From Pyrenophora tritici-repentis (lineage: Eukaryota; Ascomycota; Dothideomycetes; Pleosporales; Pleosporaceae): DNA of 64,000 bases. The position numbers and the translations under genes are program-made. The stretch's first letter is position 1. Every line of letters starts with the position of its first letter. The stretch spans positions 2,356,001 to 2,420,000 of the forward strand of contig NC_089399.1 in the NCBI RefSeq assembly GCF_003171515.1, written 5' to 3'. Below are positions 34,634 through 46,266 of this stretch, piece after piece. The notes under the pieces are model-generated. The model did not search any database. It worked only from the letters and a program-made list of their open reading frames with translations, and was not told where the DNA came from.

Positions 34634-34815
34634 AAGTGGTCGCGACTTCCCCCAGACTCAGCCCATTCGCTCAATACACAAACTTCACACTCGTAGCACG
34701 CGTACCAAGGCATATGTTTCATCACGTTGCTTCAGCGCCCATTTCTACACCTTATTGAAGGTGCATGCTATTCGCTGCCGCCAGGCGCATTCCCAAACCA
34801 CGCTCGCTACCTAAG

Positions 34816-36479
34816 ATGCTAGCAACCTCGACCCGGCCGGCGACACATCACACCGTGACGGCGCTGAAGAGATGGTCATGTGACGACAAGCATCTTCCTG
34901 CTGTGTCGGAAATCAAGGCCATCCATGTCTACGACTTTGACAATACTTGTAGGCAGATCCAAGCTACGGCCCGAGCCCTTCTAACACGATTGTAGTATTC
35001 GCCAGCCCTCTCCCGAACAAACAGCTATGGAACAGCGCCACGATTGGTCAGCTGGGCTCTCCCGACATGTTCCTCAACGGAGGCTGGTGGCACGACTCAA
35101 GTATTCTAGCCGCGACTGGCGAAGGCCTCGAAAAGGAAGAAGCACGCGCTTGGCAAGGCTGGTGGAACGAACAGATTGTCGAGCTGGTGGAATCATCAAT
35201 GGCCCAGAAAGACGCCCTCAGTGTGCTACTGACCGGCCGCTCAGAGTCCAACTTCAGTGACCTCGTTAAGCGTATCGTGCGAAGCAAGGGCCTGAACTTT
35301 GACATGGTTTGCTTGAAGCCAGCCATCGGGCCCGCAGGCCAGAAGTTTAGGAGTACCATGGAATTCAAGCAAGAGTTGCTCAAGGATATCGTCTACACAT
35401 ACAAGGATGCCGAGAAGCTGAACATTTACGAGGACCGAGTGAAGCACACCAAGGGCTTCCGCGACTTCTTCTTCCAGTTCAACGAGGATCTGATGAGGGC
35501 ACAAAACCACTCGTCACGTCAACCCATCACCACCGAAGTCATACAGGTACCCGAGAATGCGACACAACTCGACCCGGTTGCTGAAATCGCGGCCATCCAG
35601 AAGATGATCAACGCGCACAACATACAGGTCAAGGCCGGTAGCGTTCCGCCGGGTACACCGCCCTACCAAATCAAGAAGACGGTCTTCTACACTGGTTACA
35701 TGATACCTTCCGATGTGACGGAGAAGTTGACTTCCCTTGTCTCGTTACAACAAGGAGGTCCGAAAGACGACATCAGATTCCTCGCCAATAGCATACTTAT
35801 CACACCAAAGCCATGTCCAAGGAGTATTCTGGAAAAGGTTGGCGGTATTGGAGCAAGAGTCAGATGGAAGGTGACGGCCATCTCTTGCTTCGAGAATAAG
35901 CTCTGGGCAGCAAGGGTCGAGACTGTGCCCAAAGGGACCAAATTCTACTCTGAGAATCCAGTACCGACCGTGGTCCTCGCCATTCGGAAAAATGGCAGAC
36001 CAGCAGATGCCGCACGCATCGTCAACTGGCATCCAGTGACTCAAGAACAGGCCATCGAATTCGATAGTGTTGTAGGCGAGAAGCAGATGTTACGCATAGA
36101 GGAAGAGACTGCCAACGAGAGCGAGTACGAGAGCTACTTTCCCAACAAGTCTCACCGCAGGGAAGATCAGAATGGTCGCAATGACAACTACCGACCAAAC
36201 AACGGACGAGGAGGCAGGGACAAAGATGATCGACCAGGGGGTTACCGTGGCGGCAACCGAGATCGCGGTCGGGGTGGAAATAGAAATCCACCTTTCATTC
36301 CAAGGGGAGGGGCTCGTGGTGGCCACCGTGGTGATCGTGGTGGTGGTGGCGGCGGCGGTGGAGGTGGACGAGGACGCGGTCGTGGTGGAGGTGGGCAATC
36401 GCAGTACAGGAGCTTGGACGACGTCGATAACGGCTATGGGAACCGAGGCCATGACAACAACCCGAATGCATTCTACTAG
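34816..36479 (+). CDS. Swiss Army Knife RNA repair-like HAD protein with RGG tail
   Basis: Exons 34816-34948 and 34996-36479 give 538 residues. I start at 34816 (MLATSTRPA); an ATG 17 codons upstream is also in frame. The N-terminus has VYDFDNTLF, the HAD motif I with D40 and D42, completed across the intron, followed by MFLNGGWWHDSSIL and VLLTGRSE, the pattern of the HAD_SAK (Swiss Army Knife RNA repair) family. A central alpha/beta domain follows (HNIQVKAGSVPPGTPPYQIK). The last ~115 residues are RGG/RG- and Gly-rich, typical of RNA-binding tails that are methylated on Arg. The family was proposed to act on RNA ends in repair; activity here is unproven. Confidence 0.85.
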
Positions 36480-37807
36480 CATTGTAACGTTGTGCATCTA
36501 GTTATTCAGCCCACTCCAGGCCGACGAGCCGAATAGACACCGTACACGGACGTTCAGCGATGCGGTTTCTTCCGATTCGAGCTACACTCCGATTCATGTA
36601 CACGTCCAATGCCTCTTGTTACAGCAGGTACATTTGTATTTATCCAATGAGATACCCAAATCTGCGTTCGTACGACATGGAACTTTCCAATATCAAGCCC
36701 ATTCCGTCCACAGCTGTTTCGCAGCAGGCTACCCAGCAAGCAGTTGCGTGTTCATTTCCATTCAAACACGTTCACCATTCTATTAAAATATCTTGACATC
36801 TTGATCAAAAAATGATAAGCTCCGGGAATCAGCCGAAGGCTACGCGGTCAATCGGCGATGACATTTGTATCAATCAAGCCTTGTGACAAGCCCAACATCA
36901 GCCCACCCACATTCCAACATGACAGGGCCACAGGGCACTCGTAGCCAATATCTACGCATGTGTACGACACCAGCCTTTCCGTATTCGACGCAAAACGCAG
37001 GGTCAGAAGGTTGCCCTAGCGAGTCCCCCAAGCCAGACACCTGGATAAGCAGCTTTTCAATCGGCGATCGCGAAGCTCGAACCTTGTGGAAATCTTGATT
37101 TCGGGTACAGGACGCATGTTGTCGGTGCATATCGAGATTAGTAGTTGCGGGGGTGGTTAAGGTATCGCAGAGCTTGACCGGCTGGTTTATATAGAAGGGT
37201 AAGCTTTGCTGGACCCTGAATGAAAACACGGTTGTTTTGTTGGTTCATCGTGGGTTTCCGGATTGGTTTGGCTGACGTAAGCGGACGAAAGAGATTTGTT
37301 GTTGTGCGGAAGAAGTCTAGGGAGATGTGAGTATGCTTGTTCGTTTGAGGTGTCGAGGGGATCGTTCACTGACAGGTTAATTCGCTGTGTAGAACTACCA
37401 CGTCTTTACCACCATCACATATCTCGAAGCCCCGTACTGTCTCCGCGAAAGAAAAACTTCGGGGTAGCCCTGAAATTGCCGTGAAGACGTCCCGAAAACG
37501 AATATACGCTTCTCTTCCTCTGCAGACGGCAGTCGTTACAAGATGCCAGTCTACACTCTTCAACAACACCACCACACGTACCCCACCGTGACTGAACAAG
37601 AAATTTGAAGTTCCTGGATCTTACAGGTTGTGACAGCCCAAGTAAACAGAAACCGCCCCCCCCAAATAGCGTAAAACAACTACATCTCGACGACGACCTA
37701 CCCAATCATCGCAAAACACTACCTACCAAATCCTCAAACCAATCTTCCTCCTCCCCGCAGGCCTCTACACACATAAACCCACCCTACCAACATAGTAAAC
37801 CATAAAG
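36480..37807. other. 1.3 kb intergenic, no supported gene
   Basis: A minus-strand frame at 36870-37229 is open for 119 codons without family resemblance. CA/CT-rich DNA precedes the small gene at 37808. Nothing else seen. Confidence 0.45.
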
Positions 37808-38041
37808 ATGTGCACAAAAGTCACTCTAAAACACACGACATGCAACCACGACTTCTGGGTCCGCCGCAACTGCCCCCGCCACCCAACATGCAATTTCCCC
37901 ACCGAAGTGATTCGCGAGCGCGGAGGTGAGTGTTGGGAATGCGATCCAGGGCAGGGACCGCCTGAGGCGCTTTTTCCGAGGGAAGTTAGTTGGAGGAGGG
38001 TTAAGTTGGGGGGGAGGGGTGGGGGTGTTGTTAGTGTGTAG
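37808..38041 (+). CDS. small Cys-rich hypothetical protein (77 aa)
   Basis: The ATG has a favourable AAAG context. The N-terminal half carries spaced Cys and His (MCTKVTLKHTTCNHDFWV, then RRNCPRHPTC, then GECWEC), a pattern that recurs in small uncharacterised ascomycete proteins and could bind zinc. The C-terminal third becomes Gly/Arg/Val-rich. No signal peptide. I know no function. The frame continues into purine-rich low-complexity DNA, so the last residues may not be conserved; an intron after GECWEC is possible. Confidence 0.5.
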   Translation: MCTKVTLKHTTCNHDFWVRRNCPRHPTCNFPTEVIRERGGECWECDPGQGPPEALFPREVSWRRVKLGGRGGGVVSV

Positions 38042-39343
38042 GGATGAATGGATGGATGGACAGATGGGAGATAGGAGGAGTAAAAACGAGAGATAAGGAG
38101 AGATGGAAGAAAGAGGAAGGGGGAGATGTTAGGAGGAGGGAGAGAGACTAGTAGGTAAAAGAGACTGAGTGTGAAGAGAGACAAAAGACCACGGAAGAAG
38201 AGAAGATGAAGAAAACCAGGGGTAAAGGAGCGTTCCTGTTTGCTCTTTGGAATAGTCTATGTCCTGTGTATCGTTATGCCGGTATCTCTACTCCATGTTA
38301 CCTCTTCTAGTGGTATGTTTTGGAACATACATAGATAAATATGCTTACGCTAGCATCATACCAGAGAGCCAAATCAACAACTATTACGTTGTATGCACTG
38401 ATCAAACACTTTGCAAACATGAAAGAACGAAGGCATGGTCAACATCTCGCAGTGCTCATCCAGAACGACAAACGTGTTCAGGCTCGTACACAGCTTCGAG
38501 GAAACAATCGACTAGCGACGTACAAAAGACGTCATAAATAAAATTGTGTGCTATTTCCGTTTGCAGCTAGGGGTACAGACAAGCATCATGCTCAGGTAGA
38601 TCTTAGATTAATCTGCTATTACACCTGGATTTGATCGCTCCAAAATCCTCCACACCCTCTTCTACACTCTCAGAAGAAACCATAACCATAGAATTGGGAG
38701 GTATATTTCAGGCAGATATCAAAGCAGCGCATCGTCATCCGCATCGTCATCGCACTTCTGATCGATTAATCAAACTGACACGACCATTGCGCCAACCATC
38801 GCCATCACCAACACCATCGCCAACACCAACACCATCGCCATCCATCACGATCCCATCGAAAGGTGAATCATGCATGATTTCCCCAATACAACTCCATGTC
38901 ATTTGCAGTTATCATTTCTATCTAGTCCATAAGCCACATGATTGAAACAAACAAAAAACGCCGATCCCAATGCCGCACCCCGCGAAATGCCAAACTCAGC
39001 TCGCTAAAAACGGAAGTTTAAAAAAAAGCAAAAACAGACAACAGCGAACCGCCTAACGATCGAAGATCGAAGATGGTTACGCAAATGCGACGATTGCGGA
39101 AAGCGAACAACAATCTGCGCAAAAAGAAGCAAAAGAGTAAGCACATGAAAACAACGCACGCTTCCTGCAACAACAGCAACAGCAACCACAACAACTACCT
39201 CCCCACTAAACCACGCACCACCACTACTACCACCACACACCCGTCTAATACCCAGCCCAAAACCAAAGAAAAAGCCACAAACTACACAGACCCTGCATCC
39301 CCACACCACACACACACAGACCCTCCGGGCAACCCCGGAAACT
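38042..39343. other. 1.3 kb intergenic, low-complexity DNA
   Basis: The left end is a purine-rich run (GGAGGAGTAAAAACGAGAG type, about 38042-38215), and 38793-38850 is a degenerate CCATCGCCAACA repeat. The stretch 39150-39340 is A/C-rich. Frames here are low-complexity and I do not support any as a gene. Confidence 0.5.
38793..38850. repeat. degenerate CCATCGCCAACA tandem repeat
   Basis: Units of 6 and 12 bases built from CCATCG, CCATCA and CCAACA run in tandem. Confidence 0.75.
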
Positions 39344-41610
39344 CTAATCCCTCGCCAGCCCCGCCTGACTACCCTCAAAGTTCCTCACCTTCTGCGCATG
39401 GCTAAAGTTAATCATACTACGCATGGGGTTCTTGCGCGCTGCGCTAGCCATACTGGGTGTAACCTGTCTGCTCGCATGCACACCACCGGTACCATACTGC
39501 ACCTCATCGAAGAGGCCGTCGTACTGGCCTTGAGTGAGGCTATCCTTGCGGGACGTCTTTTTACCGGAGGGACGGATGGTGGACGCCTCGCTGGACTCTG
39601 AGACGAGGCTTGGTTTGGAAGATTTGGAGGAGCGCGACGACCGGTGGGGGCGCGATGAGTCTTCGTCGTCGGCCGAGTCGTTGCGGTGGGACCGGTGAGA
39701 TCGGTGGGAGCGCTCGGAGCGCTCGGAGCGATGCGAGTGTTTGGAAGATTTGCTGACCGAAGACTCGTTGTCGTCGGCTGACTTCTCCTTCTTGCTGCGG
39801 TGGCTCACGGTTGATTCGCCGTCGTCGTGCTTCTTGCTCTTGTGGCGGTGCGAGCGGTGGCGGCGGCGAGTCGACGGGTCGCCAATCTGCGAGATGCTGT
39901 CGCTGGGGACGACGGTGTCGAGATCATCTTCGGTGAAGTCGTCAAGATCAAGGTCATCAATGAAGTCGTCTTCTTCTTCGTGGTCCTTGGACTTGTTACG
40001 GCCTAGGATGCTACTGACGATTGAGGCGGCCTTGGAAGCAGGCTTCGGTGGCTTGGGAGGAGGGGCCTTTGATTCCGTAGGGGAAGAACTGCGACCCTCT
40101 TTACGACTACTAGAGCTATTACTGTCGTCCCTGCCTTCCCGACGCGAGCTGTGTTTTGAAACAGAGCTGTGAGAAGACCTGGCCTTGGTGCGAGCAGAGT
40201 GATACGATTGAACGCTACTCTCATCCTCGTGCTCAGGGCGATCAGCCACAAACGACGAAATCAGGGTGCTGGGCACAGCACTAGGCGCCGTGCTGTGAGC
40301 CTTGGAGACTACACTTTGGGGTTTTGACGACGTGGGTCGGGGCGGCTTCGCTGTTGATGCGATACTTTCCGCCGGCCTTGCTGTGGATACGCTACTCCTC
40401 GCCTTCTCGATGGTCAGGAGCTCGGGACTAGTGTGCGAGCGGTGAGCCGAAGACATCCTCGACGGTGCCGCCGACGGCGCCCGAGAGTATGCTGGAGCAT
40501 ATTCGATCGCAAGAAGCTCGTTCATAGGCGTCGGTGCGCCGAACTCAGACGGTGAGTAATAACTTGCAGGCGCGGCCTCAATCTGTCTTGGCACAGAAGT
40601 CCTGGGTACCTGGGAAGCTCGAGAGGGCGCCGACGAATAGGCAGACCGCGCATCGTCGTCGTTGCGGTGTACTGACGGAGGAGAGGGCAGTGCCTTGATC
40701 TCAACAGGCTGTACCGCCACGGGTTGTGGGTCCGGTGCCTGTTGGGGTGGCTGGGCTTGGGGTTGGGCTTGGGGTTGGGATGGGGCCTGAGCGAAAAAGC
40801 CAGCCGCCGTCTTGACCGCATTTTTGGCGTCCATGAAGGCGCTGAAGTCCGCCTCTTTCCTCGCGCTATCCTGCTCGCTGCGAACAAATGCATAAGCGAC
40901 GGCTGCACCTGCCGCAGCTCCGAGTAATGTTCCGAGAAGATGCTGGGCTCCACTGCCGTTGTTGGAATTTGACTGCGGCTCAGGAACGGGGACAACTGTG
41001 GGCGCGGAGACGCTCCTGGCCACACTGGGTGCTTTTGAAGCGACGGACTCGGTTTGCGGTGTCATGATGGGGCTGGCGCTCGATGAAGAGCTGGTGGAGC
41101 TCCTGCTTTCGTAGTAGCTGGAGCTGTGGGTAACCGTCCTTGACCACGTGATTACTCTGCTGTGCTCGATAATGGTCCCGTCGTGCCTCATGTCGGGTCC
41201 GTTTCGGTAGACAACTTCAATGCTGTTTCCGTCAAAGTCGAGTACTGCGGCGTTGAAGTGGCCATTTTCGGAGCAACGAGAGCCGGGTGCTCCGTTGGGA
41301 CGGCCACCGGCAGTCAATGCAGCGGCATAGAAATTTCGCACTGCTGTTGTGCTTGGAGCGGTGAATGCAATGTGTGCGGCCCCGGCTTTCACGCTGTACA
41401 GTTGTCAGTTGCGGTGTACTCGATGATCAATTGTGGTGCTTACCCAGGGGTCTCTTGGCACAGGAAGAAGTCGGCATCGTTGATACCGAGACCGATCTGG
41501 TTTCCAGTTTCTCCAATGTAGCGGTAGCCCAGTGGCTGGAGCGCAGAGAGGAAAAAGGACGTCGAAGTTGGCAGATGCGAAACAGTAAGGCCGATGTGGG
41601 AGACGGGCAT
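39344..41610 (-). CDS. VOC-domain (glyoxalase-like) protein fused to a membrane segment and long Ser-rich tail
   Basis: Minus-strand exons 41610-41444 and 41393-39344 give 738 residues. The first ~130 residues form a vicinal-oxygen-chelate domain: MPVSHIGLTVSHLPTSTSFF with H5, GLGINDADFFLCQETPGV, AGAAHIAFTAPS, and FDGNSIEVVYRNG; H5, the AAHIAF His and a late Glu are candidate metal ligands. A Ser-rich linker precedes a small-residue hydrophobic helix (about 207-226, LLGTLLGAAAGAAVAYAFV). The remaining 500 residues are disordered, rich in Ser, Pro, Gln, then acidic (DDFIDDLDLDDF), then RS/HRS-rich (RSERSERSHRSHRSH). Stand-alone VOC enzymes are about 130-180 residues, so this is an unusual fusion. 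Reaction and location unknown. Confidence 0.85.
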
Positions 41611-43032
41611 TGCACAACGGCGGTGAGGGGAGGGGTAAGACGGGATGAGCAGGATACAAGGCGTACGGAGGAAGGAGACGAGCCTTGTACGAGCACAAAG
41701 TGATAGGTGGTGAGGTTGTAGGTGTGAGTAGGGAGTATGGGAGTCGAGTAACGGTACGACGATGGGTTTATATCATAAGCCCCGTCCAGGTGCAGCGTCT
41801 CGATGCATCGTGAACCGAGTAGCAGGGCGTCCCATAGTGTTGCTGCAAAGCCCCTACTAGCACGCCCCACAGCTGCAGCCGGCATTCAAGGAGGTCGCTG
41901 TCAAGAAGTTGTGACGCTGCCACATGTCCTGCATCTGCAGCTAACAAATTTGTTAATGTAAGCGAGGTGTCGGTGAAGTGTATTGGCCCTGAGCGCCGGC
42001 CCGGAGCCGCGAGAGGTTTAAACCCTCGCACGCCTCACCTCACGCGCTCCGCTACATTACACACGGCTCTCAGGTCGTTCAGGTCGCTTCTCGCGTGCAA
42101 TCGAGTATTTGCGGTCTGGACGCGCCACTTGTCGTCGCAACCCGCCGTCCCGAGATGGTGTGACGTCGATGACGGAGCGCACTCGGCACAAGAACCAAGA
42201 TGACGGCGCAGTGAGGCTACCACGGCAGGCATTGCAAAGACATGTTGGTGTCGTGACTGAAGACCGGCAAGACTTGCCATGGCAACATGCTTTTTGCGGC
42301 TTCGACAGTGATCGACGATGCGGCTCCGTGTAAACACACATCCCGTTACCCTCCCGCCGGACGCGCAACAAGGTGCGACGGCACACTGCCTAACCGCCTA
42401 CGGCATAGTGATGAGCAAAAAACGGGGGCTATGCTCCAACGAGGGGTTTAGAAACCGCACTGCGAAGATGACGTGAAGCAGTACTTTTTCATTCGCCAGG
42501 AATCAGCTTGCCGTGACTGCTGATCCTGATGCAGACACCTCCTGAGTTGACGGAGAGCCGCGATTGCCTACCAAACTAGCTACCAACAGACAAAGCCTGA
42601 AAGGACCGAAACCAATGACAAACCGTAGCCAGGCCAGTGACATGACACCGTACACAGGCGCATACAGACGCATACAGACTAGTACACTGCGCCCCTTTGG
42701 ATATGGAAAGAAAAAACAGGAGGTGCGGGGCAGGTTGAGCTGCCCCGCCATCTTCATGAGAAGATTGATTGTTGTGCGTTGAGCCAGAGTAGTTGTTTTG
42801 TTGTAAAAAAACCTCAAGCAGACGCTCAAAATCAGAAATAGTAGCGCCCACGGCTGTCGATGTTGCGATCTAAGCCATGAACGTGTCCTGCTACCTATAG
42901 GTTCCCGTTATCTCTCGGTTACTCCGGTGGCTCCGGCCTGTAATCCCACTCGTCCACAGTAGGCCAGTTGTTGTTTGTGGGCTCTCTGGCGTGTTCAGCA
43001 TGGATAGGCCGCACTCCCGCTTATCCGCTCAA
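41611..43032. other. 1.4 kb intergenic, no supported gene
   Basis: Upstream region of the VOC gene and 3' flank of EMG1. Frames overlap each other on both strands without family resemblance. Confidence 0.5.
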
Positions 43033-44008
43033 CTAGAAAATGTTCCATACGTCCTCGGCGGCATGGCAGAACTTGCTGCAGGTAACGCTGGCACTAAGGT
43101 TGAACTGGCTAATAGCGATGCTGTCGTCCTTGATGTGATTCGCGAAGTCGTCGTTGCCCTTGGCCATGGCTCCGACGAATACTGCAATGCTCTCGCCCTT
43201 GTTAAGACCGCCGATGTAGTCGCTGACACGTACAATTTCCGAATCGAAGCTAAGCGTGACCTTGCGGCAATTGGGCGGGAGGTGATCCGTGATGGGATTT
43301 TTGATGACCTCGATCAGCTTTTCCTGGGATGACGTTGACCGAATTTGGTGTCTGTGCAGTAGCTGCACCATAAGACCAGCAAAGCGCTTAAATGTCCGAG
43401 GAATGCGCACTGTAGGGCTGACCCTGATCAGTACGTTCTTGGAGGTCTGGATGTAGATCTGGAGCTTTCCCGCCTTGTTAATTGGCGAGTCGAGGAGTGT
43501 AAGAAGACACTGCGTCACTACGTTAGCTGGTAAGCACCCTTAGCCCCCTCTTGTACGCACTTGGTGTGTAATGTCTGGCCTAGCTTCGCTGATTTCGCGC
43601 CCCATTTTGCGCATTACACCGATATGATCGTCGCTGTTGAGAAGGTTGTATTTGTCTTCGCGCGCGCCAGGACCCCGGCCTGTGCCATGGGACGCCTTGT
43701 ATGTCTCAAGAGTGGCATTGCAAAGGACGACAATCAGCCGTTGCGTGTCCTTGTCATTAGTGGGAATCGGGACATGTTGCTCGGCGACCAGTTTTGGTAG
43801 CTCTGGTGGAGGCATCGATTGTGTTCCTACACGCGGTACCAGCAAGTCAGCCCCGAAGCTGTGAGGGTGAGGAGAAATGGAACGATGCCACCAGGCACCA
43901 AGCTATCGACATACTTGCGCGCTTCTTCCCACGCTCGGATGAGTCTCGATCCCGAGAAGAGGGTCTTTCGGGTGACAAGCTAGAGTCTTCGGGTTTGAGG
44001 GGAGCCAT
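43033..44008 (-). CDS. EMG1: 18S rRNA pseudouridine N1-methyltransferase Nep1
   Basis: Minus-strand exons 44008-43915, 43826-43561 and 43509-43033 give 278 residues. Nep1 is a SPOUT-fold enzyme that methylates a hypermodified pseudouridine of 18S rRNA and is needed for small-subunit assembly in the nucleolus. Family blocks: [30 protein letters not shown], the junction-spanning [39 protein letters not shown], and the SAM-binding end [20 protein letters not shown] with [24 protein letters not shown] near the C-terminus. The N-terminal 45 residues are Ser/Arg-rich and variable, as in other fungi. The start at 44008 begins MAPLKPED. Confidence 0.93.
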
Positions 44009-45368
44009 TTCGGATCGGTCGCGAAGAGGTACTTTCAAGTAGGGTGTTGTGTTAATCCGCGTGATCTTTGGCGTAATGATTGATACAAAGCGGGGAAAGT
44101 GACTTCTCAAGGAGTATTTGTTTGGTCGTCTGTGGGTCAGCAATTACAACTATAGATACACACCGGACTATATCGGAGTTCTCTTTGTGACAAGAAAAGT
44201 TATGATATGCGTGTAGCTACGAAGAGTTGACTGGGAACCACGCGTCCTTGCTGAAGGAACAGTCGGTGAAAAGATCGTTTTCCGTCTGGGCCAATCGGAG
44301 GCTATGCCAAGATCGCAAGTGCGCTTATGTCAGCCAACTTTACGGTCGCCGGGCACAAGATTGCACAAGTCTGGCCATCGGATCTCGGAAGATATAAACT
44401 CCGAGGCAGATAAGCCTTCGTTCGAGGCCACCTGGTCACGTGCAGTCATCCCTCACCCTACCTACATGTGTAGCGTCTCTACGCTCGGTACTTTGCGCTC
44501 GAATCAAGCTGCACGAAAAAACAAACACAAAGTCGTCAGATGCGGTAGTCCGGGGCCGTCTTACCTTGGAGTAAGTGAGCTTACGTACATACATAAACGA
44601 GGTCGTCGGACTCCGAAGCCCGCACGTGAGCAGTGCTGGCACCATCTCATGTCCGAGGCGAGAGACTATCTATGTACCTACGAAGAATGGTCATGTGCCA
44701 AAATTAGCACTACCCCCAAAAGTCCAGCGAGACCATCTCCTTTGTGTAGGTTGAACCGACCAAGTGTCTGCGGGTGCCTCGGACAGACCGCGGTGAAACG
44801 TCTTCGTCGAGCTTTGCATACACGATAGAACGCGAGATGAAAAGGCACGAGACTTGGGAGCAGCTACAGGACACCTCGGTTAGTCCTAACCACGGTGAGC
44901 TCAGTGCAGAGTGTCCCTGGTCCGACGACGGCACGCTCTGCAACGAAAACGTCTCACCATAGTCTCTTGGCCCGCCTTGCATTCGCGCATCTGAAACAAC
45001 CACCATATCAGACAAGTGCCTTGATGCCGAACACGTCACTATACGCCGTCTGTATGGCCTTTTGTGTAAACGTCATGCGATCCGCCGAGGGTACCAAGAC
45101 TTCAGGTCATGCGCGAAACGAGCATGGTCTGGCCGAGGCGCCCTCGCCTTTGCTTTTGGCTAGGAATACATGAACGCTAGCCACCGCATTCTCGCGCGAT
45201 TTCGCTGTCTCTGAAAATCGCGTTTCCTCACTTCGATTCTTCCATTTCACGTTGCTGGCAATACTTTCATTCTTTTCTTTTAGTGACAGCCGGCTGTCTG
45301 TATCTTGATCGTCACCGCAACTTCAACTCGCCGACACCGCCCCACAAACTACCCATCCTTCACACAAA
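44009..45368. other. 1.36 kb intergenic, no supported gene
   Basis: Frames up to 174 codons (44304-44828 plus strand) show no recognisable family and are contradicted by overlapping frames of similar length on the other strand. Confidence 0.45.
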
Positions 45369-45590
45369 ATGGGGTCTTCTTTCGATTTCCTCGCGCCAAT
45401 CCTTACACCGGCTGCCTTGCGCTCTGTGCAAGCCGATGGCCGACCGGTCATCACTCTCTTCCTCGTCATCTTCGGCCTCTCCATATTCGGCACTGTGATA
45501 TGGTACGTCCACTTTGTTACATCCAAGATGTATCCGAAGAAGAAGGACCCGAACGCGAAGCCAAAGATTCTCGGCTTCATCTCGCGGTAA
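45369..45590 (+). CDS. single-span membrane microprotein (73 aa)
   Basis: The ATG follows CACACAAA, a fungal-like context, after a pyrimidine- and A-rich leader. One strongly hydrophobic helix (about residues 28-49, VITLFLVIFGLSIFGTVIWYV) is followed by a basic tail (SKMYPKKKDPNAKPKIL), so the protein likely sits in a membrane with its C-terminus on the positive (cytosolic or matrix) side. I do not recognise the family. Two other frames are open over the same bases, but the hydrophobic/basic layout makes this one the most credible. Confidence 0.6.
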   Translation: MGSSFDFLAPILTPAALRSVQADGRPVITLFLVIFGLSIFGTVIWYVHFVTSKMYPKKKDPNAKPKILGFISR

Positions 45591-46266
45591 TCGGGCACAA
45601 AAAAAAGAGGGACGGAGCGCTAGCAACACCTGATATCGGCCTGCTTAGGTCCATGTCATCGCACGTGGACGAGCACAGTCATCGCACGCTCAACTTCGGC
45701 ACGCCACAAAGATCAACACCACACACCTATTCATCGAGTCTACGCACAGGCGGTCGCACTCCACCAGCCTCTTGATACCCTCCGTCTAGCAGCAAACCTT
45801 GTTCGGTCCTCCGAGCCTGACCTGGGCTTGCTTTTTTACTTTCAAAGCTGGTCGCAGGCCGCCCTACAAGCATCAACCCTTTTTATCCATCAAGCGAGCG
45901 TCTTGCAGTACTTTCAAGCTTAATATATATATATATTTTTACCATGTAACACATTCATCCACATTCAGTTTGTTTTGATATGTGCAACTTGGTGGCGTGT
46001 CCGCTGCATGATTGCTAATCTCACGCCCGAAGCATGTCGGCTCTCAGGACGTTGGTCGGCAATGCCTTAATGACGTAGAATTTACGCAGCGTAGACGGTG
46101 TGCAGTACCCACCTGTCTATCCGAAATCTCCCGTCTAGTCCGAACTACGTCGACAGTGTGATTTGTAAGAATTCTGTGCTTTGTGAGGAGATTATGTAGG
46201 CTTCCCATCGATGTACAGCTGAAGCTATCCACTGGACACTAACAACACACTTGACCACTATCTACC
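45591..46266. other. intergenic, nothing recognised
   Basis: Includes a short AT repeat (TATATATATATA near 45923-45937). No supported gene. Confidence 0.5.

Noticed and set aside
36172..36501. A Val/Glu-rich frame over the RGG-coding DNA
   Set aside because: Out-of-frame reading of the GGT/CGT repeats of the HAD protein tail.
38721..38945. Possible CRISPR-like short repeats near 38.8 kb
   Set aside because: The repeats are contiguous 6/12-base units with no unique spacers, that is, an ordinary microsatellite in a eukaryote.
44304..44828. A 174-codon plus-strand frame
   Set aside because: Arg/Ser/Pro-rich without motifs, overlapped by a minus-strand frame of similar kind; no promoter or conservation clue.
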